A DNA stretch of 64,000 bases. Source: Aminipila luticellarii (GTDB taxonomy: Bacteria; Bacillota; Clostridia; Peptostreptococcales; Anaerovoracaceae). The DNA is taken from contig NZ_CP035281.1 of the NCBI RefSeq assembly GCF_004103735.1, positions 62,001 through 126,000 on the forward strand, read 5' to 3'. How positions within the stretch are numbered: position 1 is the first letter of the stretch; the number at the start of each line of letters is the position of its first letter. Positions 7,588 to 16,257 of the stretch are shown here, one piece after another. Under the pieces are notes generated by a model. It saw nothing but the letters and a program-made list of their open reading frames with translations. It searched no databases and had not been told where the DNA came from. The position numbers and the translations under genes are program-made.

Positions 7588-10182
7588 TTGAAAGGTAACA
7601 AAGTGATGTCATATAAAAAAAGGCATACATATGTGGCTGTCATAATTATTTCGATAATTATTTTCAGCAGCTTTATACCATATACCTCCTATGCAGAAGG
7701 GAAAAAACAGGCGGATATAATTAAAGTTGGATATTTCCAGCTGGAGGGGTTTAATGATGTTTCCCGAGATGGGCATTTCAGTGGATATGGGTACGAATAC
7801 TTAATGGAAATCGCCAAATATACAGGGTGGGATTATGATTTTGTATATAAGGTGAGGGATCCCGCTACGGGTGATGAGCACAGGATGACTTACGAAGAAG
7901 CCCTTAAGATGCTGGAAGAAGGTCAGGTAGATATCGTTTGCAATGTGGAAAAAACAGAACAGACGGAACGTGCTTTTCTCTTTCCGGCATTCTCTCTTGA
8001 AGAGGATTACGGGGTTCTCTCTGTAAGGCGAGAGGATGTAAAATACAGCCGAAAAAATCTGCACACCTTGGATGGAATCACGATTGGCGTATGGTCTGGC
8101 AGTACTCGAAACGAGGAAATCAAGACCTATCTAACGGCCAATCACATTCCTTTTAAGCTGGTGGCTTTCTCTACCGCAGAGGAAATAAAAAAAGCATTGG
8201 CCGAAACAAAAACAGTGGATGCCATTTATACAAATAATATCCGGTGTCAGGAAGGAGAACGGACGCTTCTCCGATTGAAGCCCGGTTCTTTTTATGCGGT
8301 TACAAATAAGCAGAAGCAAGAGCTGTGCGATCAGCTGGATGGGGCCTTAGAAGAAATAACCGGGAAACATCCGCAGTTCGCGGCGGAGCTATACAAGAAA
8401 TATTACAGCTGTTTAAAAGAAGAACCTATTGTATGGACACCGGAAGAATGGGAATATATGAAACAGAATCCGGTCATCGATGTCGGAATCGATGCAGCTT
8501 TTATTCCCATCGAGTATTATGATAAAGACGAGCGTAAGGCTTCCGGTATCGCAGGAGATGTCCTGGACCATATAACGGCTGTGACAGGTCTGACCTTTAA
8601 CAGTATACCGTATGACAGATACCGGGACATCTGGAAGGAGACTGACAAAGATAAGGTTCAGCTTATTTCTACCTTTGGCGCCGATTATCAGTGGGCTTCG
8701 GCACATCATGTGCGGCTGACCTCGGCCTATTTAAATATACCGGTCAGCGTGGTCTCACAGTATTACATAAAGGATTACACCCTTCCAAATCTCAAGGTGG
8801 CGGTAGTAAAAGGCTATTTTTTAACGGACAAAATTCACAAGACTATGAAGTATGACCATTTGGTCTATTGCAATAGCTTAAAAGACTGCGTGGCGGCCGT
8901 CAATAAGGGGACCGCAGATATTACATATATTCCTACGTACAGTGCGGATTATTTCGGCTCTCATGCAAGATATACCCGAATAAGAACATATGCCGTACCG
9001 GATTTTAATTATAAGGTCTGTTTTGCCGTGCCGGATGACAAGGATATCCGATTATATCAGATCATCAATAAAGCGATCAATAACATACCGCAGAATGAAA
9101 TTGATAAAATAGTCTTTGATAATATTTTATTTGACGGAAGTCAGGACGGATATTTTGATTACGTTTATAAATATCCGATATTTACTCTGGCTGTGATTTG
9201 TTTGCTATGGATGGGCATACTTCTGGTGATTTATCGCAACAGAAAACTGGAACGAACAGTAAAAAAGGAATTGCAGTTAAATGATGAAAAAATTCATATT
9301 GCTTTAGCTCAGACAAATATGATCGTATGGGAATTTGATCTGGTCAATAAATGTATCGTCCGGACAAAAGGAACGAAAAGCTGGATAGGTATGAAGGATA
9401 AAATGGACAATGTTCCTCAGAGCCTGATCGAATCCGGATATGTTCATCCTGATTCTGCCGATGCGTTCGTGAAAATGTTTCAGGATATCTTGGCAGGCGC
9501 AAAAGTGGCGTCCGGCTTATTTAAGCTGAAGAAAAGGGAAAGGGACGGAGGATGGGCAGGCCAGTATATCTGGGAAGAAATTAAAATGACCAATCTTTTT
9601 GATGAGGACGGAAAAGCTATCCGCGCAGTAGGATTAGCCGAAGATGTAACAGACAAAATCAATGAAGAACTGAGATTAAAAGATAAGGCATCAAGAGACG
9701 CATTAACCAATCTTTTAAACAGAACCTCTTTTCAGGCCTATGTGCAAGACTTTTTACAAAAAGAATATCAAAAGGAGTCCATCAGTGCGCTGATTATATT
9801 GGATACAGATGATTTTAAAAGAGCGAATGATACCCACGGCCATTTCTATGGAGACGAAGTCCTGAAAAGTATTGCTTTGAAGCTGACAAAGCTGTTCCGG
9901 ACAGAAGATCTTGTAGGGAGGCTGGGCGGAGATGAATTTATTATCTTCATGAAAAATGCCGGCTCCTTTGAAAACGTGGAGAAAAAGGCAAAACAAATTT
10001 GTAACAGTCTGGTCTTTGAAAAGGATAGCCTGGTCACCACTTGCTCCGCCGGAATAGCCATTGTGCCGAACGGCTATGTAAATTATGATCTGCTCTATAA
10101 ATATGCGGATGAAGCCATGTACGAGGCAAAAAAATGCGGAAAGTGCAGATATGTGATTTATGATGCCAGCCAGATTGGGTAA
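7588..10182 (+). CDS. Membrane diguanylate cyclase with two solute-binding sensor domains
   Basis: Predicted to make cyclic di-GMP from GTP in response to an extracellular ligand. The 864-residue protein has an N-terminal signal segment, two tandem periplasmic-binding-protein type 3 domains (about residues 35-275 and 290-510), a transmembrane helix near 535-555, a PAS-like region (about 570-690) and a C-terminal GGDEF domain. The active-site motif is an intact GGDEF near residue 780, with an RTED inhibitory-site motif (RxxD) five residues upstream, so product inhibition is likely. The chosen TTG at 7588 has AAAAGG at 9-nt spacing; the ATG at 7606 is an alternative start. SBP-type sensors often bind amino acids, but the ligand is unknown. 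It is monocistronic and divergent from aro. Confidence 0.9.
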   Translation: MKGNKVMSYKKRHTYVAVIIISIIIFSSFIPYTSYAEGKKQADIIKVGYFQLEGFNDVSRDGHFSGYGYEYLMEIAKYTGWDYDFVYKVRDPATGDEHRMTYEEALKMLEEGQVDIVCNVEKTEQTERAFLFPAFSLEEDYGVLSVRREDVKYSRKNLHTLDGITIGVWSGSTRNEEIKTYLTANHIPFKLVAFSTAEEIKKALAETKTVDAIYTNNIRCQEGERTLLRLKPGSFYAVTNKQKQELCDQLDGALEEITGKHPQFAAELYKKYYSCLKEEPIVWTPEEWEYMKQNPVIDVGIDAAFIPIEYYDKDERKASGIAGDVLDHITAVTGLTFNSIPYDRYRDIWKETDKDKVQLISTFGADYQWASAHHVRLTSAYLNIPVSVVSQYYIKDYTLPNLKVAVVKGYFLTDKIHKTMKYDHLVYCNSLKDCVAAVNKGTADITYIPTYSADYFGSHARYTRIRTYAVPDFNYKVCFAVPDDKDIRLYQIINKAINNIPQNEIDKIVFDNILFDGSQDGYFDYVYKYPIFTLAVICLLWMGILLVIYRNRKLERTVKKELQLNDEKIHIALAQTNMIVWEFDLVNKCIVRTKGTKSWIGMKDKMDNVPQSLIESGYVHPDSADAFVKMFQDILAGAKVASGLFKLKKRERDGGWAGQYIWEEIKMTNLFDEDGKAIRAVGLAEDVTDKINEELRLKDKASRDALTNLLNRTSFQAYVQDFLQKEYQKESISALIILDTDDFKRANDTHGHFYGDEVLKSIALKLTKLFRTEDLVGRLGGDEFIIFMKNAGSFENVEKKAKQICNSLVFEKDSLVTTCSAGIAIVPNGYVNYDLLYKYADEAMYEAKKCGKCRYVIYDASQIG

Positions 10183-10227
10183 AGGGCAAAGTTTACTTGA
10201 AAACAGAACATTTGTTTGCATTCTGCT

Positions 10228-10256
10228 TGACTTAAAGGGAGTAAGATGTTAATATA
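10228..10256 (+). promoter_or_regulatory. Promoter of the methyltransferase gene
   Basis: TTGACT (10228-10233), 17-nt spacer, TAATAT (10251-10256), 27 nt before the methyltransferase ATG. Confidence 0.65.
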
Positions 10257-10283
10257 TTTTCATAACTTATTTGGAGGGTATTT

Positions 10284-11579
10284 ATGGAATATGTAATCGA
10301 TAAAAGTCAAGTACACGCCATCATGGAAAAGAGAAATATCAGGACACAATCAAATTTAGCAGAGCGTCTGGGTATAACAAAGAATCAATTATCCGTCATT
10401 TTATCGGAAAAAAGTAACCCTTTGAAGAGTAATTATCAGAAATTATGTGATGTTCTTGAGGTAGAGCCAATGGATATTATTATACCCAAAGCGAAACTTG
10501 ACAAGGCTCAAAAAGATAAAGTAGTATCAGAGAGTCAATTAGACGATGTGGATGTCAGATATATCAAGGGGAAAAGGCCTTATCATTCAGTGGAGCTTTT
10601 CGCCGGAGCCGGAGGCTTAGCTTTAGGCTTAGAAATGGCAGGATTTCAGGCAGAAGGCTTGGTAGAAATCGATAAGTATGCGGCACAGACATTAAGACAA
10701 AATCGTCCGGAATGGAATGTCATTGAGGATGATATTATTAAGGTATCAGAAAGCGGGATTAGGAATTATTTACCAAAGAACTGTGAAATTGATTTTGTTT
10801 CCGGAGGGTATCCTTGTCAGGCATTTAGTTATGCAGGGCATAAATTAGGATTAGATGATGTGCGAGGAACCATGTTCTTCTATTTTGCAAAAATAATTAA
10901 AGATTTAAATCCAAAGGTGTTCTTAGCGGAAAACGTGAAGGGGTTGACGACACACGATAATGGAAAAACACTGCAAACGATGCTAGGTATTTATGAGAGC
11001 ATGAATTACCATGTAACCTGGAATATTTTAAAGGCAAATAATTACGGTGTTGCTCAAAAGCGAGAAAGGGTAGTCATCATAGGCATCCGCAATGATATTG
11101 ATATTCCGTATCGTTTACCAAAAGAATATGATTATAAACCAGTTCTGCGGGATGTATTACAAAATGTGCCCGAATCAATAGGAGAAAAATATCCTGAGAA
11201 AAAACGTAAGGTTTTGGAGCTAGTCCCTGCGGGTGGTTACTGGAGAGATTTACCGGAAGATATAGCAAAAGAGTATATGGGAAAAAGTTATTATTCCGGT
11301 GGAGGAAGAACCGGTATGGCAAGAAGGATTTCATGGGATGAACCAAGCTTGACTCTCACTTGCAGCCCTGCACAAAAACAAACAGAAAGATGTCATCCGG
11401 AAGAAACCCGACCGTTTAATGTCCGGGAATACGCCAGAATTCAAAGCTTTCCAGACGAATGGAGTTTTTCCGGATCCATGGGACAACAGTATAAGCAGAT
11501 TGGAAATGCAGTCCCGGTGGAGTTTGCAAAGGCCGTGGGATTATCCATAATAGATGTATTAAATAAAGCAGAGAGTTAA
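10284..11579 (+). CDS. Type II DNA (cytosine-5) methyltransferase with N-terminal HTH domain
   Basis: Methylates C5 of cytosine at the recognition site and protects the host from the partner nuclease. The 431-residue protein starts with a Cro/CI-like helix-turn-helix (about residues 8-65), then has the C5 methyltransferase motifs in order: motif I FAGAGGLALG near 108, motif IV GGYPCQAFSY with the catalytic Cys near 177, motif VI AENVKG, motif VIII QKRERVVIIG and motif X IGNAVPVEFA near 410. N-terminal HTH domains on C5 methyltransferases such as M.EcoRII and M.SsoII repress their own genes, so autoregulation is likely here. It is convergent with the nuclease gene and overlaps it by 4 nt. Specificity is not readable, though RGGNCCY-like is possible if the partner is EcoO109I-like. 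Base composition looks more AT-rich than in the flanking genes. Confidence 0.94.
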   Translation: MEYVIDKSQVHAIMEKRNIRTQSNLAERLGITKNQLSVILSEKSNPLKSNYQKLCDVLEVEPMDIIIPKAKLDKAQKDKVVSESQLDDVDVRYIKGKRPYHSVELFAGAGGLALGLEMAGFQAEGLVEIDKYAAQTLRQNRPEWNVIEDDIIKVSESGIRNYLPKNCEIDFVSGGYPCQAFSYAGHKLGLDDVRGTMFFYFAKIIKDLNPKVFLAENVKGLTTHDNGKTLQTMLGIYESMNYHVTWNILKANNYGVAQKRERVVIIGIRNDIDIPYRLPKEYDYKPVLRDVLQNVPESIGEKYPEKKRKVLELVPAGGYWRDLPEDIAKEYMGKSYYSGGGRTGMARRISWDEPSLTLTCSPAQKQTERCHPEETRPFNVREYARIQSFPDEWSFSGSMGQQYKQIGNAVPVEFAKAVGLSIIDVLNKAES

Positions 11580-11592
11580 ATCTCTGCTTTTT
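11565..11592. terminator. Bidirectional terminator spanning both R-M stop codons
   Basis: A 10-bp perfect stem (11565-11574 with 11581-11590) has a 6-nt loop that contains both overlapping stop codons. T-rich sequence follows on each strand, so one hairpin can end both convergent transcripts. Confidence 0.8.
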
Positions 11593-12460
11593 CGATTTCA
11601 TCTGCCAGTTTATTAATAACCGTATTCAGTAATTCACGACCGTCATATTCGGAAGCAACCTCATCAATGGCAGCGGTCAATTCTTTATAAAAGCTACTGT
11701 CTCCAGTCAATCGATACCAAAAATCTTGACCGATGTATACAGGATAATCTTTCTTGATCTTTTTATAATGACCACTTAGATCTTTCTCTTCCCCATAAAA
11801 AACGCCAACAATTAAATCATTAAAACCTATATTCAGGTTATTTGTCCTTGCCAGATTCTTTACACCAATGAAATGGTCTGAAATGGTCTTCACATCATCT
11901 TTATTAATGGTATTGGGGCCTGCTTTGATCTGGCAGTACTTTCTTCTTCCATCAATAAAGTCTTCAAATTCAATGTCGATACCTGAGGTGGTAGACGCAT
12001 ATCCTGACAAAATATCACTGCAGAATTTTTGAAGATTTGTTCCAAAGGTCGTATTAATGGATGAGCCCAGTGTTCTTGCATAAATCAGTGCGGTCGCCTT
12101 GCTTTTAGCAGAACTATCCCCTAAAAGAAAGTTAGCTTTGTAATTGTCTAAAAAAGGATTCAGATTAAATTCTTTTAAATGCTCAAGCTTTAAAGTATTT
12201 TTGCGATGGTTCTCTGCAATTTCTTCACGAAAGAATTTCTTCCATTTTTGAATTATTTCCGCTTTATGTTTGCGTGCAGAAATAATATTCTCAAGGGCAT
12301 CTTTGCCTAAACGTTTATATAATTCAAATTCTGAAACACTAAGACCAAGCAAATTGTAATCGACAGAGGTTTCACTTTCATATATAAGAGAAACTTGTTT
12401 GGTAAATTCGTCATAGGTTATTTCTTCATTTATATATTTGTCAAAAAAAGTATCGTTCAT
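11576..12460 (-). CDS. Type II restriction endonuclease, probably EcoO109I/PmeII-like
   Basis: Predicted to cleave unmodified DNA at the site protected by the neighbouring C5 methyltransferase. The 294-residue protein has a largely helical N-terminal half and a core with GIDIEFEDFIDG followed by QIKAGPNTIN (about residues 163-190). This fits a PD-(D/E)XK fold in which Gln replaces the central acidic residue (Asp...QxK). The family assignment comes from recognition of this block, not from a search. Its own promoter lies at 12493-12521. The ribosome binding site before the ATG at 12460 is an unusual run of G residues. It is convergent with and partly overlaps the methyltransferase gene. Confidence 0.75.
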   Translation of the reverse strand: MNDTFFDKYINEEITYDEFTKQVSLIYESETSVDYNLLGLSVSEFELYKRLGKDALENIISARKHKAEIIQKWKKFFREEIAENHRKNTLKLEHLKEFNLNPFLDNYKANFLLGDSSAKSKATALIYARTLGSSINTTFGTNLQKFCSDILSGYASTTSGIDIEFEDFIDGRRKYCQIKAGPNTINKDDVKTISDHFIGVKNLARTNNLNIGFNDLIVGVFYGEEKDLSGHYKKIKKDYPVYIGQDFWYRLTGDSSFYKELTAAIDEVASEYDGRELLNTVINKLADEIEKAEI

Positions 12461-12492
12461 AGTGCCCCCCGCCGTATATAAAATTTATGTAT

Positions 12493-12521
12493 ATTATACT
12501 GTAGATAACAGGAAAAGTAAA
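12493..12521 (-). promoter_or_regulatory. Promoter of the restriction endonuclease gene
   Basis: Minus-strand TTTACT (12521-12516), 17-nt spacer, TATAAT (12498-12493), about 33 nt before the ATG. Confidence 0.6.
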
Positions 12522-12555
12522 ATCTATTATAAACTTATAAAGGTAAAAGCGACAA

Positions 12556-12592
12556 AAAAACTGCTGTCTGCCGAATACAGAAAGCAGTTTTT
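12556..12592 (-). terminator. Terminator of the leu operon
   Basis: A 10-bp A/T-flanked stem (12556-12565 with 12583-12592) has an extra inner TCTG/CAGA pairing and is followed on the minus strand by a T-run. It lies 27 nt after the last leuC stop. Confidence 0.8.
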
Positions 12593-12619
12593 CGATTAGG
12601 AGATTAGAATACTTCGCCT

Positions 12620-13870
12620 TCACCCCTGCGGAGGACTGGTTATTTCCCCATGCAGAGCCGCCAGTGCCGCGGATATGGGAGACGCTAAGTAGATTTCTAC
12701 TTTTGATGTTCCCATCCTGCCGAGGAAATTGCGGTTGTTTGTTGCCACGACCCGTTCTCCGTCGGACAGAATACCCCCTGTACGGCCGCAGCAAAGCCCG
12801 CAGCCCGGGTGTGTAATAATTGCTCCGGCCGCAGCCAGAGTTTCTAGGATGCCGGCTCGTGTGGCTTCCATAAAAACCTTGCGGCTGGCGGGCGTAACAA
12901 TTAATTTCACGAAAGGTGAGATAGTCTTCCCTTCGAGAATTTTGGCGGCAGCTTCCAGATCTTCCAAACGGCCGTTGGTACAGGAACCGATAAAGACTTG
13001 ATCAATTTGGATTCCCGCAAGCTGAGCCACAGGCTTGATATGATCCACCTGCGAAGGGCAGGCCATGACCGGAACAAAATCTTCCGCCCTGTAGTTTATA
13101 GTTTTATAATAGACGGCGTCTCCATCCCCTTTCAGTGAGGTTTCCTGCTCAGTCAGCTTGATCTGACAATACTCTGCCGTTTTTTCATCCGGTGTGAACA
13201 AAGCACATTTTGCACCGGCTTCAACAGCCATATTGGACATGGTCATGCGGCTGGCAACTGTCATCTCTTCAACGGCACTGCCGGTAAATTCCAAGGCCTT
13301 GTAAGTGGCTCCGTCCGCCCCTAAATCGCCGATCAGGGTTAAAATAATATCTTTAGAAGTCACATTTTCGGGAAGAGTTCCCTCTATGTTTACCTGAATG
13401 GTTTCCGGAACCTTGATCCACATAGTTCCGGTTCCTAAAATACTGGCCATTTCTGTATAGCCGATTCCGGAAGAAAAGGCACCTACACAGCCATAAGTAG
13501 TAGTATGGCTGTCCGTTCCGAACACTACGTCACCCGGTTTCACATAACCGGCCTCGGTCATAAGCTGATGACAGATTCCGTCCGAACGGTGCACATGCGT
13601 CATACCATATTTCTTCGCAAACGCATCTCCGATCTTAAAGTGTCTCACATCATCCTGCTGACTGGCAGGAACCAGATGGTCATAGATCAATACGACTCTA
13701 TCCGGATTCCAAAGCTTTGAAAAGCCCATTTCTTCAAACTTCTCAGCCACAAAGGGAATAAATATATCATGAATCATAACACGATCTACTTGAACCGTGA
13801 CAATATCTCCCGCCTGAACCGGTGCAGAAATATTACGGCTTACTAATTTTTCTATAAATGTCTGTCCCAC
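12620..13870 (-). CDS. leuC: 3-isopropylmalate dehydratase-type large subunit, copy with canonical Fe-S motif
   Basis: Aconitase-family [4Fe-4S] hydro-lyase subunit that isomerises 2- to 3-isopropylmalate or a related acid with its small subunit. The 416-residue protein has GTDSHTTTYG, the cluster cysteines in GSCTNGR near residue 300 and the canonical PGCGLCCG motif near 360. The start is GTG at 13870 with AAGGAGG at 6-nt spacing. It follows its small subunit by 11 nt and is the last gene of the leu operon. A second, different large-small pair lies immediately upstream, so one of the two may use homologous substrates such as citramalate, homoaconitate or dimethylmalate. The sequence does not say which. 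Confidence 0.88.
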   Translation of the reverse strand: MGQTFIEKLVSRNISAPVQAGDIVTVQVDRVMIHDIFIPFVAEKFEEMGFSKLWNPDRVVLIYDHLVPASQQDDVRHFKIGDAFAKKYGMTHVHRSDGICHQLMTEAGYVKPGDVVFGTDSHTTTYGCVGAFSSGIGYTEMASILGTGTMWIKVPETIQVNIEGTLPENVTSKDIILTLIGDLGADGATYKALEFTGSAVEEMTVASRMTMSNMAVEAGAKCALFTPDEKTAEYCQIKLTEQETSLKGDGDAVYYKTINYRAEDFVPVMACPSQVDHIKPVAQLAGIQIDQVFIGSCTNGRLEDLEAAAKILEGKTISPFVKLIVTPASRKVFMEATRAGILETLAAAGAIITHPGCGLCCGRTGGILSDGERVVATNNRNFLGRMGTSKVEIYLASPISAALAALHGEITSPPQG

Positions 13871-13881
13871 AGTGTTCCTCC

Positions 13882-14382
13882 TTACTCAAGCGGTTCCAAA
13901 CCATTGCGTTTTCGCATGGCCGCTACCAGTCCCCCCGCCTGCAGGATATCCAGTAAATTCTGCGGCAAGGAAGCAATCGGATATTCCTTGCCGTTACATT
14001 TTATATAATGATTTACGCATACCTCGATTTCCTGCCCTTCTGTCACTGCGTCGTGAATAAAAGGGTTTTCAATCAGCAACAGTCCGTTGTTAATCGCATT
14101 TCTGAAAAAAATGCGGGCAAAGGACTTTGCGATGACACATTTTATATGCAGAGCCTTTATAATCTCCGGAGCCTGCTCCCGGGAAGAGCCGCAGCCAAAA
14201 TTTTTTCCGGCTACGATAACGTCACCTTCTTTAATTTGTCCGGCAAGCTCCGGGCGTAGGGGGGAAAAGGCGTATTGTTTCATATCATCAATGGTTTTCA
14301 GTGCCAGATAATCCGTAGGAATAATAATATCCGTATCAATATCGTCTCCTAAAACCCATACTCTGCTTTTAAACGTTTCCAT
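13882..14382 (-). CDS. leuD: 3-isopropylmalate dehydratase-type small subunit (downstream copy)
   Basis: Swivelling small subunit that partners the large subunit at 12620-13870. The 166-residue protein has the GCGSSREQAP motif near residue 65, including the catalytic-site arginine. The substrate-specificity loop after the IDTDIIIP segment reads DYLALK, unlike the SQYLLLP of the upstream copy; in this superfamily the loop helps define the substrate. The GTG at 14391 lies in the Shine-Dalgarno region; the ATG at 14382 has GGAG at 8-nt spacing. Which of the two pairs is the true LeuCD is not resolved. Confidence 0.87.
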   Translation of the reverse strand: METFKSRVWVLGDDIDTDIIIPTDYLALKTIDDMKQYAFSPLRPELAGQIKEGDVIVAGKNFGCGSSREQAPEIIKALHIKCVIAKSFARIFFRNAINNGLLLIENPFIHDAVTEGQEIEVCVNHYIKCNGKEYPIASLPQNLLDILQAGGLVAAMRKRNGLEPLE

Positions 14383-14448
14383 ACTGACCACTCCTTTAAA
14401 GTCTTAAGATTTTTATTTATCGTTTATTGCAATTAGAAACTGATACTG

Positions 14449-15702
14449 TTATTCCAGTTCATTTTCTGTGGCAATGACTCCTTTAATCGCGGAAGCGGTT
14501 ACAGTGGCTGCCGAACCAAGATATACCTTAGAGGAAGGATGTCCGGCCCGGCCTTTGAAGTTTCTGGTTCCTGTGCTGATCAGCACTTCATTTTCGCCGA
14601 TAACGCCCTGACAGCTGCCCCAGCATACACTGCAGTTGGCATTCATGACAATAGCTCCTGCTTCCATAAAGATCTCAATTAATCCTTCTTCGAGGGACTG
14701 TATATAGACCTCGTTGCTGGCGGGAACGATGAGGAAGCGAACGGTGTCAGCCACCCTGCGCCCCTTCAGCAGTCTCGCTGCAACCCGCATTTCATCAATC
14801 CGTCCGTTATTACAAGAACCTAAAAAGGCTTCATCAATTTTAATGCCGCAAGCCTCTCTTGCAGGGATGACATCATCTACAAAGTCAGGTCTTGCAACAA
14901 TTGGTTCTATTTTATCTAAATCAAAGGTATATTCCTTGAAATAATGTGCATCCGGATCACTCCTAAAGACATGCTTCGGTTCGCGGCCGCGTTCTTTTAG
15001 CCAAGCAAGAGCTGTTTCGTCGGCCTCAAAGACCGCAGATTTTGCACCGGCTTCTACAGCCAGATTGCATAAGACCATTCGGTCGTTCACACTGAGAGCC
15101 TTAGCACCATCCCCGGTAAATTCCATCACCTGATAATTCACGCCGTTGGCACCGATCTGACCAATAATGTGGAGCATTAAATCTCTGGGATAAACGCCTT
15201 TTCTCAAGCGTCCTGTCAAATTAAATTTTACGGTTTCAGGAACGAGAAGCCAAGAAGTGCCCGTGACCATTCCATATAAGAAATCCGTACAGCCAACGCC
15301 GGTTCCAAAAGCACCGAGAGCACCATAGGTGCAGGTATGGCTGTCTGCTCCGAAGATTAGTTCTCCCGGACAGACATAGTGCTCCATCATGATTTGATGG
15401 CAGACACCTTTTCCCTCCCAAAAGTCAATGTGATGCTCTTTGGCAAAATCCCGCATTTTCTTCTGGGAAGCGGCGGTTTTCGGATTATCCGCAGGGACAT
15501 TATGGTCTACGATAAAAATGAGTTTTTTCGGATCCGCAATAGAAGGGTTCTTAATCTGCTGATGATACATATCAATGGTCAAATGCGTGGTTCCGTCATT
15601 GCTCATCATACGGTCAAGAGTAACCGTATGGATGTCTCCCGGCTTTACGGTTTCCACACCTGCTGCGGAAGCAATTATTTTTTCTGCAATAGTCATTCCC
15701 AT
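14449..15702 (-). CDS. leuC: 3-isopropylmalate dehydratase-type large subunit, copy with variant Fe-S motif
   Basis: Aconitase-family large subunit of 417 residues. It has GADSHTCTYGALGAFGTG near residue 115 and GSCNNGR near 300. The second cysteine pair sits in NANCSVCWGSC instead of PGCGxC, so the three cluster cysteines are present in a different context. The longest frame begins at 15720 inside the GGAGG; the ATG at 15702 is preferred, leaving 1 nt after the leuD stop. It lies next to leuB in the operon, which favours a role in leucine synthesis, but the divergent motif leaves another 2-hydroxyacid substrate possible. Confidence 0.87.
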   Translation of the reverse strand: MGMTIAEKIIASAAGVETVKPGDIHTVTLDRMMSNDGTTHLTIDMYHQQIKNPSIADPKKLIFIVDHNVPADNPKTAASQKKMRDFAKEHHIDFWEGKGVCHQIMMEHYVCPGELIFGADSHTCTYGALGAFGTGVGCTDFLYGMVTGTSWLLVPETVKFNLTGRLRKGVYPRDLMLHIIGQIGANGVNYQVMEFTGDGAKALSVNDRMVLCNLAVEAGAKSAVFEADETALAWLKERGREPKHVFRSDPDAHYFKEYTFDLDKIEPIVARPDFVDDVIPAREACGIKIDEAFLGSCNNGRIDEMRVAARLLKGRRVADTVRFLIVPASNEVYIQSLEEGLIEIFMEAGAIVMNANCSVCWGSCQGVIGENEVLISTGTRNFKGRAGHPSSKVYLGSAATVTASAIKGVIATENELE

Positions 15703-15703
15703 A

Positions 15704-16216
15704 TTACTGTTTACCTCCATCTTTTGAAACGGCAGGAGAAGCTGTTTCTGCTTCGTTCAGGGAAGCAATCAAACCGCCCTTATCGAGAATTGCCTGCATG
15801 TAGGGGGGCAGTTTGGTACACGAATACTCCCTGCCGCCGGTCTTGATGATTCCTTCCGATAAAAACAATTCCATGGTATCACCGGTAGAAACCTGATCGG
15901 GTAAGTCCTTGCAAATAATGACAGGAAGTCCGATGTTAATAGAATTTCTGTAAAAAATACGAGCAAAGGATTTCGCTACAACGCCTTTTACCCCCAGCGC
16001 TTTTAAAACGCCGGGTGCCTGCTCTCTGGAAGAGCCGCAGCCAAAATTTTCACCGCCTACTACGAAGTCGCCGGGCTGAACTTTTTTTGAAAAGTCTGCG
16101 TCAAGCGATTCAAAGGCATGTGCCTTCATTTCATCGATAGAAGGTAATAATAAATATTGTGAAGCAATGATCTGATCCGTATCCAAATCATTGTGAAATT
16201 TAAAGATAGCACCCAT
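15704..16216 (-). CDS. leuD: 3-isopropylmalate dehydratase-type small subunit (upstream copy)
   Basis: Small subunit of the first dehydratase pair, 170 residues, with GCGSSREQAPGVLKALGV near residue 65. The specificity loop is SQYLLLP. A hydrophilic tail of about 20 residues extends beyond the usual end. The ATG follows AGGAGG at about 9-nt spacing. It lies between leuB (41 nt upstream) and its large subunit (1 nt downstream), so the pair is likely translated in a fixed ratio. Confidence 0.88.
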   Translation of the reverse strand: MGAIFKFHNDLDTDQIIASQYLLLPSIDEMKAHAFESLDADFSKKVQPGDFVVGGENFGCGSSREQAPGVLKALGVKGVVAKSFARIFYRNSINIGLPVIICKDLPDQVSTGDTMELFLSEGIIKTGGREYSCTKLPPYMQAILDKGGLIASLNEAETASPAVSKDGGKQ

Positions 16217-16257
16217 AAGGCAATCCCTCCTTTTTGTTAAATACCGGCTGATTCCGA

